Notes: generated by a model not told the origin, from the sequence alone. A stretch of 64,000 nucleotides of DNA from a candidate division LCP-89 bacterium B3_LCP (GCA_005223185.1 NJBN01000005.1:62001-126000); one strand, 5' to 3'. Shown: positions 35,673 through 44,924, numbered from the stretch's first letter. Numbers and translations: made by a program.

Positions 35673-38236
35673 TATTCCTTAGGTTTCTCCTCCTTCTTCT
35701 TAGCGGGCTTCTTTACTTTTTTATCTTCAGCCGTGTCTTTCTTAGTACTTTTCGTCTTCTTAGCGGTTGCGGCTTTTTTCTTGGGTTTTGCCTCCTTGGC
35801 GGGTTCATCTCCTTCTTTTGGCTTCTTGGCTGTGGTTTTCTTAGCCTTTTTCGTAGGAGTTTTCGTCTCGGTCTTTGGTTTGGACGTCTTCTTGACCGCC
35901 TTCTTTTCTTTTTTCTCTACAATCTCTTCGGAAGCTTCAGCAGCGGCAGGTTCTTCTTTTAGTTTCTCTTCCGGTTTCTCCTCTTCCTTCTCTGCTACTG
36001 GAGCTACTTCTGGTGCCGGTGTCTCTTTCGCTTTTTCCTCTTCTGAAACCGCTTCGGCTGGCTTTGTATCTTCTTTCTTCTCTTCCTTCACCTCAGCCTG
36101 TTTTTCATCCACTACTGGCGCTTCTTCAGTTTTTTCTTCTTCTGAAGCTGCTTCCTCTGGTTTTGCATCTTCTTTCTTCTCTTCTTCAGCAGAGGTCTCT
36201 TCGGTAACAGCCGGTTTGGTCTCCTCTTCTGCTTTTACTTCAGTTTCAGGAGTATCAGATTCACTGTCTTCCTTTTGCTCGGCTAGGTAAGCTTGATAAT
36301 CAGCTTCATCCGCACGTTTCTGAACATTAGCAGCAGAAACCACAATTTTCTTGTTATCGATATCAAGATCGATAATTTCGACCCTTAAGGATTCGCCTTC
36401 CTGCAGGGCTCTGCCTTTACCTGTTTCCTTGTCCTTGCCAAAATGTGATACAGGCAGGAAGCTCTCCAGACTCCATTCGAGTCCAATAATCGCACCCTTG
36501 TCAACAGTACGAACTACAGTTCCATCGATTACAGACCCTGTGGGATATTTCTTCTCGAAGATAATCCAGGGATTCTCCAATGTCTGTTTGTGCCCTAAGG
36601 CGATGCGCCGCTCGTTACGATCAAAGGCAATAATCTGCACGTCAATTTCGTCGCCTTTCTTAACGATCTCACCGGGGTGGCGCACCTTACGCGTCCAGGA
36701 AAGATCGCTGATATGCACCAAGCCTTCCACGCCCTCTTCCAATTCTATGAAAGCTCCAAAAGGCACTAAGTCGCGCACGATCCCCTTATGTATCGAATTG
36801 ACGATATATTTCTGTTCCAATTTTTCCCAGGGATCCTCTTCGGTCTGCTTCAAACCAAGAGAAACCTTTCTGCCTTCGACGTCGATACTCAGCACTATGA
36901 TTTCGATTTCCTGTCCGATATTCAGGATTTGAGATGGATGCTTAATATGCTGTGTCCAACTCATTTCACTAATGTGAATGAGACCTTCGATGCCATCTTC
37001 AAGTTCTATGAAAGCGCCGTATTTGGTTATGGAAACAACTTTACCCATCACCTTTGAATTAACCGGGAAGCGCTCTTCTACTCCTTCCCAGGGATGCGGC
37101 TGAAGTTGTTTTAAACCGACGGATATTCTTTTCCGAACCGGATCAAAATCGAGGATGCGGACTTTCAGGTTCTCGTCATAGCTGACTATTTCAGACGGAT
37201 GGTTAACTCTACCCCAGGAAAGATCGGTAATATGGAGTAATCCATCGACGCCACCGAGATCCACAAAAGCGCCGAAATCGGTGATGTTCTTAACCACGCC
37301 TTCCAGTTCCTGACCGATCTGGATTTCACTCAAGATTTTTTCGCGCACATCACGCAGGTTATCTTCAATAAGGACCTTGCGGGAAAGCACTATATTCTTG
37401 CGGATCTCATTTACTTTGACAATTCTGAAATCGCATGATTCACCGATCCATGAGTCAAAATCGCGTACAGGATGGATATCAATCTGCGATCCGGGCAGGA
37501 ACGCGTCAATGCCCATAACGTCCACGACAATACCGCCCTTAATTCTGCGCATACAACGACCAACGATTGTCTCGCCGCGCTCGTGTACGCCCATGATGTT
37601 CTCCCATATACGAGCGAAATCAGCCCTTTTCTTGGAGAGAACAAGTTGTCCATCCTGATCTTCTATATCTTCAAGATAAACTTCAATTTCATCCCCGATA
37701 TTCAGGTTTTCTCGATCTTCGAACTCCTCGATAGGGACTGTACCTTCGGATTTAAACCCGATGTCGATCGCCACTTCTCTATCGCTGATGGATACGATTT
37801 TCCCTAAGATGATTTCACCCGGTTTAATCTGCTGCATCGTATCTTCATAGAGCTTGGACATGAAGGCGATTTCATCATCGTTGTACTCGACTTCTTCCTG
37901 AAGGTCGGCAAGCTTGACGACCCGTTCAGGTTCATCGTCAAGTTTATCCTGTGCCGCTATCTCAGTTACGGGTGCCTCCGTTTTTTGATCCGGGATTTGT
38001 TCAGGTTGTTTTTCCGGGGTCGGTTCGGATTCCTGCTTCGGGGTTGGTTCAGGTTGCTTTTCCGGAGTCTGCTCAGATTCCTGTTCTAGAGTTTGCTCAG
38101 GTTGCTGCTCTGGAGTCTGTTCAGGTTGCTTTTCCGGAGTTGGCTCTGCGTCCTGGTCAGAAGTCAGTTCTGGTTTTTCCGTTTCTGACTGCTTCTGTTC
38201 GTTTTCATTTTTTGGGGTTTGATCTTCAGTTGGCAT
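35672..38236 (-). CDS. rpsA: Ribosomal protein S1 with long acidic/basic tails
   Basis: 854 aa. Six S1 OB-fold repeats cover ~138-640; the third to fifth carry the classical F-G-A-F-V-D-L (or Y-G-A-F-I-E-L) and G-L-x-H-I-S-x-x-S-W cores, while the first, second and sixth are divergent, as in S1 of other phyla. S1 helps mRNA binding to the 30S subunit. An N-terminal E/Q/P-rich extension (1-~90) contains 8-residue repeats, and a ~199-residue tail (656-854) is acidic first and lysine-rich from ~773. Neither is standard for S1 (~390-560 aa). It lies in the conserved run cmk-plsC-ispH-rpsA. Confidence 0.93.
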   Translation of the reverse strand: MPTEDQTPKNENEQKQSETEKPELTSDQDAEPTPEKQPEQTPEQQPEQTLEQESEQTPEKQPEPTPKQESEPTPEKQPEQIPDQKTEAPVTEIAAQDKLDDEPERVVKLADLQEEVEYNDDEIAFMSKLYEDTMQQIKPGEIILGKIVSISDREVAIDIGFKSEGTVPIEEFEDRENLNIGDEIEVYLEDIEDQDGQLVLSKKRADFARIWENIMGVHERGETIVGRCMRRIKGGIVVDVMGIDAFLPGSQIDIHPVRDFDSWIGESCDFRIVKVNEIRKNIVLSRKVLIEDNLRDVREKILSEIQIGQELEGVVKNITDFGAFVDLGGVDGLLHITDLSWGRVNHPSEIVSYDENLKVRILDFDPVRKRISVGLKQLQPHPWEGVEERFPVNSKVMGKVVSITKYGAFIELEDGIEGLIHISEMSWTQHIKHPSQILNIGQEIEIIVLSIDVEGRKVSLGLKQTEEDPWEKLEQKYIVNSIHKGIVRDLVPFGAFIELEEGVEGLVHISDLSWTRKVRHPGEIVKKGDEIDVQIIAFDRNERRIALGHKQTLENPWIIFEKKYPTGSVIDGTVVRTVDKGAIIGLEWSLESFLPVSHFGKDKETGKGRALQEGESLRVEIIDLDIDNKKIVVSAANVQKRADEADYQAYLAEQKEDSESDTPETEVKAEEETKPAVTEETSAEEEKKEDAKPEEAASEEEKTEEAPVVDEKQAEVKEEKKEDTKPAEAVSEEEKAKETPAPEVAPVAEKEEEKPEEKLKEEPAAAEASEEIVEKKEKKAVKKTSKPKTETKTPTKKAKKTTAKKPKEGDEPAKEAKPKKKAATAKKTKSTKKDTAEDKKVKKPAKKKEEKPKE
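37973..38140 (-). repeat. Degenerate 24-nt tandem repeat within rpsA
   Basis: Codons 33-88 of rpsA are seven imperfect units of eight residues, of the type T-P-E-K-Q-P-E-Q, T-P-E-Q-Q-P-E-Q, T-L-E-Q-E-S-E-Q. They make a disordered, acidic, Gln/Pro-rich leader before the first S1 domain. Such repeats often change length between strains. Confidence 0.8.
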
Positions 38237-38321
38237 TCTTCAATACCTCTTTTTGGGTTTTGACTATTAAGGTTTGTTTAATACCGGGGAGATTGATCGT
38301 CAATGACGCCCCTGTTATTAG

Positions 38322-39158
38322 TTACTCGAAATGTGTAGTCACGGCTTGGGCTACCCGTTTCAGCAGCCACATTGGAGTTGAAGCCGATCCTGATATACCT
38401 ACTTCATTGAAATTACTAAGCCATTCCCAATCCAACTCCGTTTCATCCTCAACGAAGAACGTACTGGGATTTATCTGGCGGCAAATATTAAACAACAGCC
38501 TCGTATTCGAGCTGTGTCTGCCACCCACAAATATAACTCCGGGATGTTCCGCAGCGAAGTTCGATAGTTCATTTTGCCGGCGATTTACAAAACTGCAGCG
38601 GGAATCAAAAACTTCCAGATTCTGCAAATGATCATGAAGTCTTTCCTGCCATTGTAAAAAAGTCTCCGGCGCTACCGTCGTCTGGGCGATCAACAACGTT
38701 TGCTGATCGACGTCAAGCGACGGGAAAGCTCCATCTTTATCCACGACTATTGCATCATTGTTGCAGTGTCCCTGCAGGGCGATAACTTCAGGATGATTCA
38801 ACTGTCCCACTATGATTATCTGCTTGCCTTCGCTATATGCTTTCTGGATAACTTTCTGTGAACGCATCACCTTGGGACAAGTAGCATCCAGCCAGTTTAC
38901 GTCAAGCTCTTTAGCCTTCTGGAAGAAATCGACTTCTTCGCCGTGGGTGCGCACCAGGATAGAACGTCCGTTGGCGTCCTCAAGATCCTGTATCGACTCC
39001 AGACCGAGAGTATAAAGCCTTTGAACTTCTAAACGGTTATGAATCAGTTCGCCTTTTACGGCTAACTCTTCACCGTTACCCAGTGCTTTCTCTACCAGTT
39101 CGATAGCCCGTTGGACGCCACCGCAGAAACCTGCCAGTGGATCAATTATAGCTTTCAC
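38322..39158 (-). CDS. ispH: 4-hydroxy-3-methylbut-2-enyl diphosphate reductase
   Basis: 278 aa, GTG start. The [4Fe-4S] ligands are C12 (A-G-F-C-G-G-V-Q-R-A), the Cys in L-D-A-T-C-P-K-V, and the Cys in D-S-R-C-S-F-V-N-R-R-Q. Other conserved pieces are T-H-G-E-E-V, V-G-G-R-H-S-S-N-T-R-L and I-S-G-S-A-S-T-P. It makes IPP and DMAPP in the last step of the MEP isoprenoid pathway. Slightly shorter than E. coli IspH (316 aa). It starts 1 nt before plsC ends in the cmk-plsC-ispH-rpsA series. Confidence 0.95.
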   Translation of the reverse strand: MKAIIDPLAGFCGGVQRAIELVEKALGNGEELAVKGELIHNRLEVQRLYTLGLESIQDLEDANGRSILVRTHGEEVDFFQKAKELDVNWLDATCPKVMRSQKVIQKAYSEGKQIIIVGQLNHPEVIALQGHCNNDAIVVDKDGAFPSLDVDQQTLLIAQTTVAPETFLQWQERLHDHLQNLEVFDSRCSFVNRRQNELSNFAAEHPGVIFVGGRHSSNTRLLFNICRQINPSTFFVEDETELDWEWLSNFNEVGISGSASTPMWLLKRVAQAVTTHFE

Positions 39159-39159
39159 T

Positions 39160-39777
39160 TTATATCGGATTCGCCTTCATAGAGGCGATTATTTTCATGA
39201 TTTTATTAGAAAAAGCCTGATACGCTTCGTGTTTTGCCCGTCTGGAATTATCCTGGGGTTCTTCATAAATAATTCGATCACCTACTATGATCTCTATTTT
39301 ATTTCTACCGAACAACTTACGTTCACCGGCATATGTGTTCCGAATACTAATCGGGAAAACGGGCGAATTAGTTTGACTGGCAAGATAGCCAACTCCACCC
39401 AAACCTTGCTGCATTTCGCCATTTCGGCTGCGATGCCCTTCGGGGAACAACACCAGAGCCTGTTCATTTTCCAAAAGTGAAGTCGCTTTACGAAGCGCGT
39501 CAATATCCATTTTCGATCTTTTTATAGGAATAGCACCTAAGTGCCGTATAAGATACCCCAGCATGGGTACTCTGAATAATTCCTCCTTGGCAAGATAACG
39601 AATTTCCCTTTTAAGCGCAACCCCCACAGCCGGTGGGTCCAGCAAAGACCGGTGGTTAGCCGCGTAGATAGCTCTCCCCTGCATAGGGATTTTATCAGCG
39701 CCTTTTACTTTAAATCCATAAACAACAACGAAGATTAATCTTGCTAAAAAACGTACGAACCTGTAGGTTAAACGCAT
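39160..39777 (-). CDS. plsC: 1-acyl-sn-glycerol-3-phosphate acyltransferase
   Basis: 205 aa. The acyltransferase motifs are N-H-R-S-L-L-D-P (H-x4-D, residues ~41-48) and F-P-E-G-H-R-S (~115). An N-terminal hydrophobic stretch (residues ~8-22) anchors it to the membrane. It makes phosphatidic acid, the substrate of CdsA in this window. Its start overlaps the end of cmk by 10 nt. Confidence 0.93.
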   Translation of the reverse strand: MRLTYRFVRFLARLIFVVVYGFKVKGADKIPMQGRAIYAANHRSLLDPPAVGVALKREIRYLAKEELFRVPMLGYLIRHLGAIPIKRSKMDIDALRKATSLLENEQALVLFPEGHRSRNGEMQQGLGGVGYLASQTNSPVFPISIRNTYAGERKLFGRNKIEIIVGDRIIYEEPQDNSRRAKHEAYQAFSNKIMKIIASMKANPI

Positions 39778-40466
39778 TTACTCTTAAGCTCGTTGATTAT
39801 TATTTCTACTTGTTCCTCAAAATCAAGATCGGTTGTGTCGATGAGCAGGGCATCTTCCGCAATCATCAAGGGGCTGTTATCCCGGCATTTGTCACGCTGA
39901 TCTCTATGGTCGATTGACGTCATTACGTCCTGAATCCCTGCGTCTTCACCGGACTGTTTCATGTCACTCTGCCTGCGTCTTCCCCTCTCTTGAAGATCAG
40001 CGGTCAAATAGATTTTAACGTCTGCATCGGGGAACACCACCGTGCCAATATCGCGCCCCTCAACCACAACGCGGCCATCTCTTCCCAGTTGTCTCTGTTG
40101 GGCAACCATCAGATCACGAACTTGTTCCACTTCACAAACGGGGCTTACGGCTTGAGTAACTTTCTTTGAGCGGAGAAAATCGGTAACATCCTCTCCATCC
40201 AAGAATGTGCGTTGTGTGTCTTCCTTAAAAGTAATATCAATCAGCGCTGAAAGGGCAATTTCTCCAATTTCACTGGAATCATTCAGATCACAACCTGATC
40301 GGACAGCCTTAAGAGCTATAGCTCTATACATCGCACCGGTATCGAAGTACGCGAATCCCAACCTTCTGGCTACTTCACGGGCGGTGGTTGTCTTTCCTGA
40401 TCCAGCAGGACCGTCGATAGCGATAACTGCGGCGCAGTGATCACCGATACCCTTGTCAGAGGTCAC
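39768..40466 (-). CDS. cmk: Cytidylate kinase
   Basis: 232 aa, GTG start. It has the P-loop G-P-A-G-S-G-K-T-T-T-A (residues 19-29), then F-D-T-G-A-M-Y-R-A-I-A-L, the CMP-binding insert, V-V-E-G-R-D-I-G-T-V-V-F-P, and the lid (R-G-R-R-R-Q-S-D). It phosphorylates CMP and dCMP. The GTGA overlap with the 571-aa Rossmann gene suggests translational coupling. Confidence 0.94.
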   Translation of the reverse strand: MTSDKGIGDHCAAVIAIDGPAGSGKTTTAREVARRLGFAYFDTGAMYRAIALKAVRSGCDLNDSSEIGEIALSALIDITFKEDTQRTFLDGEDVTDFLRSKKVTQAVSPVCEVEQVRDLMVAQQRQLGRDGRVVVEGRDIGTVVFPDADVKIYLTADLQERGRRRQSDMKQSGEDAGIQDVMTSIDHRDQRDKCRDNSPLMIAEDALLIDTTDLDFEEQVEIIINELKSKCV

Positions 40467-42178
40467 CTCTTTATCCTCGCGCCTCCGACTTCACCTTCTT
40501 TCTTCACAAAAACCCACGCTACAATTTTACCAGGATCCAAGGCATCGCTACCCTGTCCCCAATATGCCTTATGCCAGTGGTACGCAGAAGAGGTCTCATC
40601 TGAGGGTAATGAATCTATTTCAGTCTTTATCTCAGTCAGGCGTTCCTGCCACTGGGCGAAATTCTTCTCACGCAGGTCTATCCATCCGGCATTAGCCCAA
40701 TCGTCAATCTTTTCCGGTGATATTTTAAAACGATCTTCGACCTTGGATGATGGGATTTTCACTTCCGGGCCCCGCAGCATGGATTTTCCATCACTCAGGA
40801 GTATGGGTATGCCTATGGATAGTATTTGTGATCTTATATTCTGTTTTTTAGATATATACGCTTCAACGGATTCAGAAAGTTCACGGGGTGAGCTTTTTAC
40901 CACGGCTGATAATGAACCGCAGACTTTCTGCAGCAGGTACACTTCATACAGGAGCTTTGATAGACGGGGTGGACCCAGCAGTTCAAATGCGACGGATTCG
41001 GTGTGGTGTTTCTTCTGCAAATCGCGCATAATCTGCAAGGCGCTATCCCGCATAGCGCCAGCGCGATAAGTAGGACCCAGGACAGAAGCATCCAATGCAG
41101 AGATCACGTCATAGCCGCTGGATGCTCCCTTGATTTCCATTAGGGAATAATCCGCTATCTCCTCCGGCGTTACGAATTCCATCTGCCCGATGGAAGTCAA
41201 AGCATAAAATTCACCGTAGGAAAATGTACCATTTTCACCTGTATCTATATAAACCGATTCAAGTGTCCGCCTGGTGCGCAAACCCTGATCAGGCATTTTT
41301 GGATCAAAAGTATTCTCCAGAGTAACCGCATTTTCCGGTGGACAATCAACTATGGGGATAGGATTACCACCCTTAGTAATGGGTCCGTATCCTATACTTT
41401 TCCAGGCGATGGCAGCGGCTGGTTTTATCTCGCTAACAGCGGTTTCAATCGGAGTTCTACCCAGCAGCATGAGCAACAGAGATTGAGCTCCACCCATAGC
41501 TGATTTAGCCATCAGGACTCTGGAAGGGCGTTCTTCAGAATGTGTGTAGGGGATGTTCAGCCCCATGCCTCCTGTTCCCGTCGTTCCAATTTTCAGGTAT
41601 GATTGAACTTTGAAGCGGGACAGGGTCGCTTTGAGAATCTCTATATGACGAATCAACTGAGGAACCGGCATGCAGCTTAATAGACGTTCTATTTCCGTCT
41701 GCAGTTCATCTGTCAATTCGCCTTCAGCGCGGGCGCGATCCATTTCCTTTATGACGCGGGCGCTACCTGAAAAGGCATCCTGATAGGCTAATCCCGTTGC
41801 GGAGTTGACACAATCAATGATTAAGTGAGGCTTGTGTTTTTCTATAATTCTATACAGTGTCGATTCAGTGAGTATTTCTTCTGAGAGTTTTTCCACAGAA
41901 TCAAGCATGAGACGGTGACGCTTATGGGGATCACTCAACACCGCTTCGCGATGCAGATAGCGGAATTCTTCTCTGACGAATATGTCCCCGGATTCACAAG
42001 TGAATTCGATATCTGTTGCTTCCTCCGAATATACCCGGCAGGCGTCTTCCGCTTCCTGTTTATTGAGTGAAGCAACTATGATTTTTCCAGGTTTTTCTTC
42101 ATATAACCTGCGACAGATGGCAGCACCGACTAAACCCCACCCGCCTAACACCAGAACAGTTTTACCTTTTATATCCAT
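40463..42178 (-). CDS. Large Rossmann-fold NAD(P)-binding protein of unknown function
   Basis: 571 aa. Residues 6-27 form a dinucleotide-binding motif: V-L-V-L-G-G-W-G-L-V-G-A-A-I-C-R-R-L. A short segment L-I-I-D-C-V-N-S-A-T-G resembles the middle of an extended SDR/epimerase fold. Residues ~195-240 are strongly patterned (I-G-T-T-G-T-G-G-M-G-L-N-I-P-Y-T-H-S-E), likely an active or binding site. The C-terminal ~300 residues match nothing I recognise. There is no catalytic Y-x-x-x-K that I can place with confidence. It is coupled to cmk (GTGA) and begins 22 nt after scpB. Soluble; no signal peptide. Confidence 0.6.
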   Translation of the reverse strand: MDIKGKTVLVLGGWGLVGAAICRRLYEEKPGKIIVASLNKQEAEDACRVYSEEATDIEFTCESGDIFVREEFRYLHREAVLSDPHKRHRLMLDSVEKLSEEILTESTLYRIIEKHKPHLIIDCVNSATGLAYQDAFSGSARVIKEMDRARAEGELTDELQTEIERLLSCMPVPQLIRHIEILKATLSRFKVQSYLKIGTTGTGGMGLNIPYTHSEERPSRVLMAKSAMGGAQSLLLMLLGRTPIETAVSEIKPAAAIAWKSIGYGPITKGGNPIPIVDCPPENAVTLENTFDPKMPDQGLRTRRTLESVYIDTGENGTFSYGEFYALTSIGQMEFVTPEEIADYSLMEIKGASSGYDVISALDASVLGPTYRAGAMRDSALQIMRDLQKKHHTESVAFELLGPPRLSKLLYEVYLLQKVCGSLSAVVKSSPRELSESVEAYISKKQNIRSQILSIGIPILLSDGKSMLRGPEVKIPSSKVEDRFKISPEKIDDWANAGWIDLREKNFAQWQERLTEIKTEIDSLPSDETSSAYHWHKAYWGQGSDALDPGKIVAWVFVKKEGEVGGARIKR

Positions 42179-42200
42179 ATAGACCTCGTCTGATAATCCC

Positions 42201-42863
42201 CTATTCAGTGGATTTCACTTTTTCCTTGAGGTTTTCTTCAGTTGAATCGTTTTCGCCAGATGATTCCTCTCCGGCTGCATTTTGTTGATCGTTAGAGTGG
42301 TCTGCAAAAGCCATCTTCACCTGGTGTGGATCGGCTTCAACCAGACCCTGAAGTTCCCGTATTTTGGGCAGATCGTCCAGTTCGTTCAACCCGAAATAGC
42401 GCAGGAAATCTTGCGTAGTCACGTATAGTAAGGGCCGACCGGGAGTGGCGGCTCTGCCGCCAACGGTTACCAAGCTTCTCTCCATCAAAGTTCCTAAAAC
42501 GCCGGCACAGTCAACACCCCTGATCTGCTCGACGTCTCCCCTGGTGATGGGCTGCCGATAAGCCACAATCGCCAGCGTTTCCAAGGCAGGACCAGACAGT
42601 CTGGACCTGAGTCTGTCAGTCAGCAGTTTCTTGACCCACTCAGCATAATCCGGGTCAGTTCTGAATTGAACGCCTCCGGCTATGCGAGCGATTCCAAAAG
42701 AGCAACCGGTTTGTAAGAACTGCTCTTCCAGGACGTCCACGTCAGCAGCGAATTCTTCTGGTGAAAGATCGCCCAGCACGTTTTTTGCGCGTGAATATGT
42801 AAGTGGTACGTCATTCGCAAATATGAGTACTTCCAGAATCCGGCGTCTTTCTTCAATATTCAT
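42201..42863 (-). CDS. scpB: Segregation and condensation protein B
   Basis: 220 aa. Two winged-helix domains: the N-terminal one starts E-E-R-R-R-I-L-E-V-L-I-F-A, and the second contains G-P-A-L-E-T-L-A-I-V-A-Y-R-Q-P-I-T-R-G-D-V-E-Q-I-R-G-V, the ScpB signature, then G-R-P-L-L-Y-V-T-T-Q-D-F-L-R-Y-F-G-L. An acidic, disordered tail follows from ~178. It joins SMC and ScpA in chromosome compaction. Its ATG begins immediately after the scpA stop. Confidence 0.95.
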   Translation of the reverse strand: MNIEERRRILEVLIFANDVPLTYSRAKNVLGDLSPEEFAADVDVLEEQFLQTGCSFGIARIAGGVQFRTDPDYAEWVKKLLTDRLRSRLSGPALETLAIVAYRQPITRGDVEQIRGVDCAGVLGTLMERSLVTVGGRAATPGRPLLYVTTQDFLRYFGLNELDDLPKIRELQGLVEADPHQVKMAFADHSNDQQNAAGEESSGENDSTEENLKEKVKSTE

Positions 42864-43649
42864 TCACTTCGCCGTTTTCGAGACTAAAAGAAAATCGTTC
42901 TCAACTACGCCTTTAAGTCCTATTTCACCCAAACGAATAAGTTCTAATATCGCCAGGAACGTCAATATAACAATCAAACGAGTTTTGATCTCTTTCACCA
43001 GTGCAGAAAATGATATACGGGGACGCTCCATCAGCCGATCGCGTAAATAATCCATACGCTGGGAAACGGTCTGCGGCGGCATCGCAATCTGGTAGGAGTT
43101 CCAATCTCCTTTTAAACGATCCATAGCCAGCTTGAAGGCAGACAGGAGATCATAGAGGTTGACGTCCTGCAAAGCGTGATCGACTTCTGACACTTCCGGT
43201 AGCTTGGTAGATCCTAAAGAAAATCTATTGGATTGCTCTTCTTCAAGTTGTTTAAATAACTGGGCTGATTCTTTAAATGCTTTGTATTCGAGAATTCTCT
43301 CTATCAGATCACGGCGCGGGTCATCTTCGTAAGCTTCCCCTTCTTCCAATTCGGGTCTGGGCAAGAGCATGCGCGCTTTGATGGAGAGCAGAGTAGCCGC
43401 GAGTACAAGGAATTCTCCGCCAATTTCCAAATGGTTTTCCTCCATCAAATGCAGAGATTTCAAGTATTCATCAGCGATTCGTGATATGGGTATATCGAAA
43501 ATATCCACTTCATCACGACGAATCAAGTACAGCAGAAGGTCCATGGGACCTTCGAAGACAGGCAGGTTCAGGTGGATGCCCTCATTCACCGGTCCCGACT
43601 GGATTTCAAATGTGCTCTCTTTAGAGAATTCGTCTGTTTGTGATTTCAT
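42864..43649 (-). CDS. scpA: Segregation and condensation protein A
   Basis: 261 aa. The kleisin N-terminus has L-P-V-F-E-G-P-M-D-L-L-L-Y-L-I-R-R-D-E-V-D-I-F-D-I-P-I, a ScpA hallmark; the C-terminal winged helix has I-V-I-L-T-F-L-A-I-L-E-L-I-R. It bridges the SMC heads. Start overlaps the trpS stop as ATGA. smc is not in the window. Confidence 0.95.
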   Translation of the reverse strand: MKSQTDEFSKESTFEIQSGPVNEGIHLNLPVFEGPMDLLLYLIRRDEVDIFDIPISRIADEYLKSLHLMEENHLEIGGEFLVLAATLLSIKARMLLPRPELEEGEAYEDDPRRDLIERILEYKAFKESAQLFKQLEEEQSNRFSLGSTKLPEVSEVDHALQDVNLYDLLSAFKLAMDRLKGDWNSYQIAMPPQTVSQRMDYLRDRLMERPRISFSALVKEIKTRLIVILTFLAILELIRLGEIGLKGVVENDFLLVSKTAK

Positions 43650-44626
43650 GGCAGTTTCATAGCTTCGCGAACTTCAGCCATCGTTTCACCAGCAATCTGG
43701 CGGGCGCGGCGATCACCGTCCTCAATAATCTCATCAATCAGCGCAGGATGCTGTTCGTAGTACTCACGCTTCTCCCACATCGGTTCTAAGTAATCGATCA
43801 GCTTCCTGGTCATGTCATTTTTATGTTCCACGCAACCTAACGTTCCTTCGATGCAGCCTGTTTTAATATCTTCTAAAGTCGCCGGATGAAACTTCTTATG
43901 ATAGTAATATATTGGACATATTTCCGGATGTCCCGGATCGTTCTTGTGCACGCGCGCAGGATCAGTGATGCATCGCTTGATTTTCTTGGTGATTACTTCC
44001 GTTGAATCAGCAATCAAGATGCTGTTGTTAAGTGATTTCGCCATTCTCCTGGCATCTGTACCAAGTAATCTGCCGAAATCGGTCAGCTTAGCTTCCGGTT
44101 CAGGAAATATTTTCTTGTAGAGTTTATTGAATCTCCGCGCAAGTTCCCGGGAAATCTCCAGATGCGGAACCTGATCTTCACCCACCGGAACCAGATCACC
44201 TTTATACAACAGGATATCCGCAGCTTGTAGAACGGGGTAGCCAAGATGTCCGTAAGCCATCCTGTCTTCCAAGTTCAACTGCTGCGCCTGTTCCTTCACG
44301 GCGGGGTTTCTTTCCAGCCGGGGAACAGTTATGAGCATCGAGAAAATTAAAAATAACTCCGCGTGTTCAGGAATATGAGATTGTACGAAGATAGGGCTTT
44401 TTTGAGGATCGATACCTGCCGATAGCCAATCGATTACCATCTCTCTGGTATTTTCAGCTAACTCTTCAGTGCGGTCGGCGGCTGTTGTCAGAGCATGCCA
44501 ATCAGCCACAAGATGGAAATTGGAATATTCATCCTGAAGCTTCACCCAGTTTTCCAATGCACCGGCAAGATGCCCCAGATGGAGCTTGCCGGTTGGTCTC
44601 ATTCCTGAAAGTATTCTCTTCTTCAA
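43646..44626 (-). CDS. trpS: Tryptophan-tRNA ligase
   Basis: 326 aa from a TTG with AAAGGAAA upstream. HIGH motif: P-T-G-K-L-H-L-G-H (residues 11-19). KMSKS equivalent: R-R-M-A-K-S-L (about residue 193). G-E-D-Q-V-P-H-L-E (~148) is typical of bacterial TrpRS. It is the first gene of the trpS-scpA-scpB-571aa-cmk run. The TTG is preferred because conserved K-R-I-L-S-G-M-R begins at residue 3. Confidence 0.95.
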   Translation of the reverse strand: MKKRILSGMRPTGKLHLGHLAGALENWVKLQDEYSNFHLVADWHALTTAADRTEELAENTREMVIDWLSAGIDPQKSPIFVQSHIPEHAELFLIFSMLITVPRLERNPAVKEQAQQLNLEDRMAYGHLGYPVLQAADILLYKGDLVPVGEDQVPHLEISRELARRFNKLYKKIFPEPEAKLTDFGRLLGTDARRMAKSLNNSILIADSTEVITKKIKRCITDPARVHKNDPGHPEICPIYYYHKKFHPATLEDIKTGCIEGTLGCVEHKNDMTRKLIDYLEPMWEKREYYEQHPALIDEIIEDGDRRARQIAGETMAEVREAMKLP

Positions 44627-44729
44627 GGTTTCCTTTACAGTTTACACGAATTTATCAATATACGTAAAATATCAACAGACTGCAAGTAATTTTCGCTGAA
44701 TCGGGTTAAGATGGAGGTTATTTTTAGAG

Positions 44730-44777
44730 GCGTCAGGTCACACTTCTCTAAAGGAAATCAAGACCTGACGCAACAGA
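44730..44777. repeat. Palindromic repeat family A, copy 1
   Basis: 48 nt: a 10-bp perfect stem (GCGTCAGGTC/GACCTGACGC) enclosing 22 nt, then AACAGA. The copy at 45649-45696 has the same layout with paired A-T to G-C change in the stem. The inner stem of this copy is weak. Confidence 0.85.
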
Positions 44778-44787
44778 TTCGATTATA

Positions 44788-44828
44788 GAATTCAGTCATT
44801 CTGGCTTGTCCGGAATCTGACTGAATTC
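44788..44828. repeat. Palindromic repeat family B, copy 2
   Basis: 41 nt, two differences from the copy at 31978-32018. Here the outer 10-bp stem is perfect (GAATTCAGTC/GACTGAATTC) and the inner stem has one G-T pair; in the other copy it is the reverse. Confidence 0.85.
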
Positions 44829-44924
44829 TTGGGCAAACTTATGAGCGGGACTGCACCTTAGAAGTCCGGTGCTCCCCGGATTCCACGCTGCAAGTACAAA
44901 TGAATGAATATTTTCACAAACTGC

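Noticed and set aside
35613-36290. Long plus-strand frame rich in Ser/Phe opposite rpsA
   Set aside because: It is the complement of the Glu/Lys-rich S1 tail; the low-complexity composition explains the lack of stops, and S1 is clearly the real gene.
44901-44920. Possible second Rex half site (TTTTCACAA)
   Set aside because: The left half does not pair with TTGTGAA; only the 44954-44971 site is convincing.
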